NCBI GenBank assembly: GCA_963170055.1
Contig: CAUJGJ010000345.1
Coordinates: 1-12,500 of the forward strand
DNA: 12,500 nucleotides
Origin: Halisarca cf. caerulea
Taxonomy: Eukaryota > Porifera > Demospongiae > Chondrillida > Halisarcidae
Direction: 5' to 3'
The first letter of the stretch is position 1. Every line of letters starts with the position of its first letter. Positions 8,376-12,500 of the stretch are shown piece by piece. The notes beneath the pieces are model-generated. The model had not been told where the DNA came from and ran no database searches. It was given only the letters and a program-made list of their open reading frames with translations. Both the position numbers and the translations under genes were made by a program.

Positions 8376-9167
8376 GAAAAGTACAACTGCACTGAGCTTA
8401 GAAGAGCTGCTGTTGCAGTAACCAATGCTACCACTGGAAACGAGCCACACCCCAAGCAAGTTATCTATGGACAGAGAGCATTGGATATGGCGTTTGATTT
8501 TGGTGGAATTTCTGGCGGCCATAGTGGAGGAGAATTTGATCTAGCAAAATTCTTCGGTGAGAAAACTCCAGTTCGGATCAGTACATTGGCCAGTGCAGAT
8601 ATGATCAGAGATAGACTTGTGGAGCTCTTCGGCATCGATCCACAATTCACCATTGAACAGGCAGAGAAAATGCACCAAGTGATAATTCAAGACCTCACCA
8701 ACAACAGGAAGGAAGAATACATGAGTAAAGTTGGCCTGGCTTTACTCTTTGATAGATCGGGAGGTAAAATTACCGAGGAAATGAGAGACACCATTGAAAA
8801 TATGAAACTAACATCAGCAGCTGCCAAAAAGCTTATTGGGGAAGTGCGGGTCATATGGGATGAGTGGGACCTCAAAGATGAAGTTCAAGGTGATGAGTGT
8901 CTTGAATTTGATTCGTTCTACAATGGTTTCATGTCCCCTTACTTTGGATGCTTCCGTTGTGAGGACACCAAGAAAGGTCTACAAGCCATTGACATGGATA
9001 ACGATGGCTATGTAGATTGGTCGGAGTTCCTTGTGTACTTGAAATGGGCTCTTCACGAGTACCCAAGCATCACGGACGTGGATGAGCTTCTGTCCACCAC
9101 ATTCCAAAAGGGCCTCATTCCAGCTATGCAGGATGAGATTCTGAAGTCCCATGAACACAACCAGTGA

Positions 9168-9394
9168 CCATCACAGATCTGATTCTGATCGAATCAGTAA
9201 CATGATGAACATGAAGTAATAATAATTAGTTGCTCTGTACGTAACAGGCTTTATATAGTGTAGTTGTGTGCTTATACTATTCTCATTCAATTTGCTTTAT
9301 AGTGTGTGCGTGACTGTAGGAATTTGCATAATATTATTATTGCTGTACTTGTTTATAGCTTTGAATACAAGCTTTAATTAGTATAATATATATA
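9168..9394. other. 3' flank of the lyase-like gene
   Basis: AT-rich sequence with no AATAAA hexamer and no A tail. The absence of a poly-A tail gives no support to a processed (retroposed) origin for the intronless gene, although an old tail could have decayed. No other feature seen. Confidence 0.4.
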
Positions 9395-9576
9395 CAGTAA
9401 ACCTCGTTAGTGAGTACACCTAGGGAGTACACCTAGGGACCCTCCAAAGTGCTACTCACTATCAGTAGTACTTGTTATAGATTAGTATTATGGGTTATAA
9501 GCTGGGGTATCATATCCTTGTACTTCCTAATCATGTGTTACTCATTAACAGTGTTCTTACTAACGAGGTTCTACTG
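9395..9576. mobile_element. pogo/Tigger-like MITE with TA target duplication
   Basis: The left end CAGTAAACCTCGTTAGTGAG and the right end ...CTTACTAACGAGGTTCTACTG are inverted copies over about 19 bases with few mismatches. TA flanks both sides (9393-9394 and 9577-9578). Termini, TA duplication and length match pogo/Tigger-derived MITEs. Just inside the left end GTACACCTAGGGA is directly repeated. It has no coding capacity. It is 182 bp long, the same as the MITE at 821-1002, but the interiors do not align, so they are different families with related ends. Confidence 0.85.
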
Positions 9577-9578
9577 TA

Positions 9579-10782
9579 CGCGGTTCACACATTGGTGATC
9601 ATTGTAGTTCTCTAATATATTACTGTAGCACTACCCTTACTAAATCTTCATTAAATCTTCCATAAAGAGGAAAATGTTGAAAAATAATTGATTAATATGT
9701 AGTGAGTGGAAAAAATTCAGTATTATTTACCTTGTGTTGAGTTACTGTTAGATAATTTTTATAATAATATTATTAATATAATATAACCATGCCCATGGGT
9801 ATACGATATAAAGATATTTACATAACATTATTAGTGGACCAGATGAGCAAATTAATGATGTATAGATGTAAATAGACAATGGAGATTATGTGAATTAGCC
9901 TCTGAGTCATATTATATACAATGAGGTAATCTGGTGGGCTGTCAGATGGTGTGTTGGCTTGTACATGTGGAAGGATGATGTTGCTCTTCCGAGACACATG
10001 GTAGCAGAAACAATGAGGTAGATTCAGAGGGTCACCTTACATCTCAGCAGGGTAACTCATGGAGGCAGAGTGGGGTTGGGATTATTTGGTGACGAGCAGT
10101 GATGATGATGAAGACGAGTGCATGGTGTGAATGATCGATGCTCAACATTAAATAAATCCCCTCTCATACTGTCTCCTCTTCCCTTACTCATATCTTTGAT
10201 AACAGCCTGTTGTCAGTAGTAGCTGCTCAGCTAGAGGTCCCATACATGTGAGATAATTACTCTTACATCAAAATATATAGCACTCCTACTGATGTATGTT
10301 TTGCGTGAATATAAAACCACACGAATATCAGTCTATATATACACGGTATATGCATGTATATACGTGCACGCTCACTGATGATTGCATTTGGGTCAAAACG
10401 AAGGAAATCTATAGCCTAAGGGCCTATCAAAATTTGTGTTGGTCCTTAACACTAGCCATGCAACGACATGACCCCTGTATCACAAAATAAACATTATTTA
10501 TAAGTCTCATGAATTTGCAAGACTTAGTGCGTATTCAATGATATATATACAACTTGGCCCTAATTGTATCCTGGTGAGGGGGCGAATTATGGGCAGATCA
10601 AAGGAAAAAGTGTGCTGACATTTGTGATGTAGCACAGGTCACTGATATACGCACACTTCCTAATTGATATCAATTGATGTCAATTAATAGTGTAAGTGGC
10701 TGGAACTGTTTAACTCTAGATGAGACTGTACACACCAACAGTAAACAGTGAATGGTTGCCAGGATACAAATTAGTTATATCC
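9579..10782. other. intergenic or intronic stretch with one weak small ORF and a poly-A signal
   Basis: Mostly AT-rich unique DNA. A 23-codon frame at 10059-10130 reads MEAEWGWDYLVTSSDDDEDE and ends CMV. It sits just after an acceptor-like TTACATCTCAGCAG and before AATAAA at 10151-10156, so a short terminal exon is conceivable. However, the ATG frame has a TAA two codons upstream and could not be entered by splicing there. A perfect 14-bp palindrome, AATTGATATCAATT, lies at 10662-10675. I could not place an upstream exon of the 11132-12220 gene here with a compatible donor and phase. Confidence 0.3.
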
Positions 10783-10887
10783 TGTCCAGGTGTGCTACAG
10801 CAGAAAATACAGTGCTGATGACCTTGGGCTTTGCCCTCGGTCAATCAGCACTGTATTAATTTCTGCATGCTGTAGCACACCTGGACA
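10783..10887. repeat. 105-nt near-perfect hairpin (foldback element or structured RNA)
   Basis: The outer arms TGTCCAGGTGTGCTACAGCA (10783-10802) and its exact reverse complement (10868-10887) give 20 paired bases. After a small asymmetric bulge, ATACAGTGCTGAT begins at 10807 and pairs with ATCAGCACTGTAT (10844-10856). TGACC (10819-10823) pairs with GGTCA (10839-10843), and the top closes with GGGC-TTT-GCCC (10826-10836). Almost the whole unit folds on itself. It may be a young palindromic MITE, or, if transcribed, a long precursor like those of sponge small RNAs. The sequence alone cannot decide. Confidence 0.85.
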
Positions 10888-10908
10888 TGTGCTCAAGCGT
10901 GCATGCGT

Positions 10909-10939
10909 GTACGTGTGTATGTGTGTGCGTGTGCGTGCA

Positions 10940-10997
<58 letters not shown>

Positions 10998-11030
10998 TGT
11001 GTATGTGTGTGCGTGCGTATACGTGCTTTG
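10909..11030. repeat. (GT)n microsatellite
   Basis: Imperfect GT/GC-rich start, then a pure GT run from about 10945 to 10990, with later ATGTGTGT interruptions. Open frames through it (Cys-Val, Thr-His) are repeat artefacts. Confidence 0.95.
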
Positions 11031-11131
11031 CGTACATGTACATGTAGTAATATTATTATCATAGTAACTGTTTCTGATGCGTTTCTTACTTTGCATTTTA
11101 AATATGTTCCCAACTTTTTCTCCCTATGTAG

Positions 11132-12220
11132 AACGCATTCACACGGAAGTAGAGAAGGCTATTAGGAATAGAAAGAAGCTGATGTCCAAACCTGTTCGAA
11201 TGGTGAGACAGAGTGGAATGATGCAGTTACTGTAGAACCTCAATACTGTAGTTCTCTGGGTACAATGACACTGGCCACCCATCCTTTTCGCAACTGTGCT
11301 TTATTCGAAGGGATTTCATTGTATGGTGCGTATGTACGTATAGGAATTCTATGGGCATAGTATGTTACATGCGTATGTGAGATTACTGGATATGTGGATA
11401 AATGGGCATGATCAGTTGGTCAGTCTAAGGTGAATCAGAAGAATACCTGTTGGTTGTATGCATGTTTGAACATCGTTGCAAAGTTTCCACTTGTGCTGTC
11501 ATCCAGTGATGCACATGTAGTAGAAGTTATACACACAGAAATACATACCTAGTAGAGGAAGATGGGGAATTCCCTAGGTTATCCCAAACTGTACTACGTA
11601 TCTGTGTCAATTTCACTATCTGCACTGACAGTATAATCCTAATTCATTATTATTATTATTAGATTTCACTGTCGTCTCTTTTACAGAGAATCATTTTGCC
11701 ATCAGGAGTGGAAGCAGAGCCAGCTGCCAACGATGATCCATTCCCACTTGCTGCCGATGACCCCTCGCACGTGTACTTTCAAGAAGACACCGATCCTATA
11801 CTGAATGACGACCCTCTTCCAAGACAAAGGGCAAGTAGGAGGAGGGAGTATACTAAGTCAACGAAAAGAGCTAAGGTGGCACCTAGTCCTGCCGAAGCCC
11901 AAAGAATAAAGAATGATTCTAGGCAAGAAAGGCCTGCAAAGAAATTGCCCACACAACTTGGATTTAATCGCACGTTTTATTCCACATCCATTAGTAGCGA
12001 GGATGAAGTGGATATTCTGCGAGCACAAATAAAGCCAACTAAACCGGCATTGGTGCTGACACAGCCGTCCTCTGGCAGCAGCAATGGTAGCACCAGCAGT
12101 AGTGATGAAGAGGACATTCCCTTCATTAACACTAAGATCCCGCCTCCCAGCATATCTATTCATGATAAGGGGAGCCTGGAAGCTTTAGAGCAGATCTTTG
12201 ACAGTGATAGTGATGAATAG
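11132..12220 (+). CDS. two 3' exons of an unidentified acidic, disordered, probably nuclear protein (partial)
   Basis: Exon 11132-11202 follows the acceptor TTTTTCTCCCTATGTAG and encodes ERIHTEVEKAIRNRKKLM then SKPVRM. It ends at ATG|GTGAGA. A 484-nt intron (11203-11686) closes with GTCTCTTTTACAG, and the final exon runs 11687-12220 to a TAG, with the phase kept across the junction. The final 177 residues are low in hydrophobics. DDP recurs three times (NDDPFP, ADDPSH, NDDPLP), followed by a basic, NLS-like stretch RQRASRRREYTKSTKRAKV, a Ser-rich acidic patch SSGSSNGSTSSSDEED, and the terminus EQIFDSDSDE, full of casein kinase 2-like sites. No domain is recognised. Upstream exons are not identified. 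Alternatively, in-frame ATGs at 11077 or 11104 could make this the first exon (MFPTFSPYVERIH...), but the pyrimidine tract favours splicing. Confidence 0.7.
11230..11321. mobile_element. possible degenerate pogo-like MITE in the intron
   Basis: CTGTAGAACCTC at 11230 and ATTCGAAGGGATTTCATTG ending at 11321 resemble the two ends of pogo/Tigger-type TIRs (CAGTGRAAYCYC... form). TA lies at 11228-11229 and 11322-11323. The arms pair poorly with each other, so this is weaker than the two other MITEs. Confidence 0.35.
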
Positions 12221-12500
12221 TGGGCATGGCTCAAATGGGCATACTTCACATACACCATGCAGTGGTTATGTAGTGATAATATTGTGAACGGTGGTTATCT
12301 GATTCATTGTTCGCATTATTTGTAGCTCGCATGTAATGCAATATCACTGCACATCCCACAGGTTGCATGGATGCAAATGTTTAGGAGTATTGTAATGTCC
12401 AAATTGTCTAATTTATCCGTTCTCGTTCCCCACATAATGTGTCTGATCAGGTACATGTTAGAATAATCAAGCTAGGTTTTGATTCTATGTACAGACTGAT
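12221..12500. other. 3' flank of the acidic-protein gene
   Basis: Moderately AT-rich unique sequence with no canonical AATAAA in the visible 280 bases. The poly-A signal may be a variant or lie beyond the window. No other feature seen. Confidence 0.4.

Larger units (their letters stand above)
7408..9167 (+). pseudogene. DRE-TIM metallolyase (HMGL/IPMS-like) fused to EF-hand; frame interrupted twice
   Basis: ATG at 7408 follows an in-frame TAA (7381) and has G at -3 and +4. Frame 1 encodes residues 1-52, ending LDCFVLDNSIR. The conserved protein then continues in frame 3 as ESTVGQLRGHTLENKWKIF after a 2-bp surplus, and runs to TGA at 9165-9167 with one in-frame TAG (8373-8375), giving about 585 codons. 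Barrel signs: LDNSIRES (D48) matches the DTTLRDGE of HMG-CoA lyase and isopropylmalate synthase; GIKHVIVAAF follows as strand 2; GLLYEEPTGRLMPEE resembles the DTxGxxTPxE loop; LLVHVHEKWGLAE (H267, H269) matches the metal-binding HxHNDxGLA. VGHACST stands where the family has GNA, so His replaces a ligand Asn. From about residue 483 a degenerate EF loop precedes a canonical one, DMDNDGYVDWSE (528-539), suggesting calcium control. The substrate is unknown. No intron is present. The lesions may be true pseudogenisation, one allele, or assembly errors. Confidence 0.8.

Noticed and set aside
8355..8376. Possible intron ending at TTGTTTAG in the lyase-like gene
   Set aside because: Coding sequence is continuous and conserved on both sides of the TAG and no donor-bounded insertion is present, so a point nonsense change fits better.
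10296..10490. 64-codon open frame on the plus strand
   Set aside because: Composition is typical of random AT-rich DNA, with no motif and no compatible donor leading to the 11132 exon.

Overview
The window looks like animal nuclear DNA. It is AT-rich, full of microsatellites and transposon debris, has one gene with a clean GT–AG intron, and shows no bacterial operon layout. The retrotransposon families and compact gene spacing resemble what I associate with sponges (perhaps a demosponge) or another early-branching marine invertebrate. That placement is inference and cannot be proved from this window.

Bases 1 to about 5,950 are a transposon graveyard. At the left edge is the C-terminal end of a LINE with a CCHC-type zinc motif, reading right. 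Three fragments of a second non-LTR family follow: a 3' scrap on the minus strand (about 560-820), a degenerate plus-strand piece (1313-1840), and a longer minus-strand copy (about 1846-3690). The long copy keeps a reverse transcriptase with an FYLDD active site, a thumb-like region and a C-terminal zinc/RPD...D domain resembling restriction-like endonucleases. It carries only two frameshifts, one of them in a run of nine G. A pogo-like MITE cuts off the first scrap. Next to the long copy is a roughly 2-kb element with inverted terminal arms of about 380 bp (3705-5712). The arms contain 114-121 bp tandem units, and the interior has no recognisable gene.

Bases 5,950 to 7,360 hold little apart from low-complexity CA/GT tracts and an 83-nt foldback.

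Bases 7,364 to 9,167 hold the most notable gene. It is intronless, about 585 codons long, and predicts an HMG-CoA-lyase/isopropylmalate-synthase-like (DRE-TIM) barrel fused to a C-terminal EF-hand calcium-binding region. Two lesions interrupt it: a 2-bp gain in a CG run and an in-frame TAG. Otherwise the conserved protein reads straight through. It is therefore either a young pseudogene or a gene carrying assembly errors or allelic lesions. One metal-ligand position, usually Asn, appears to be His.

Bases 9,168 to 12,500 contain a second pogo-like MITE with TA duplications, a 105-nt almost perfectly paired hairpin, a GT microsatellite, and the last two recognisable exons of an unidentified acidic, disordered, probably nuclear protein. 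A possible third, degenerate MITE lies inside its intron.

The genes show no functional linkage. They look like independent eukaryotic transcription units separated by repeats.
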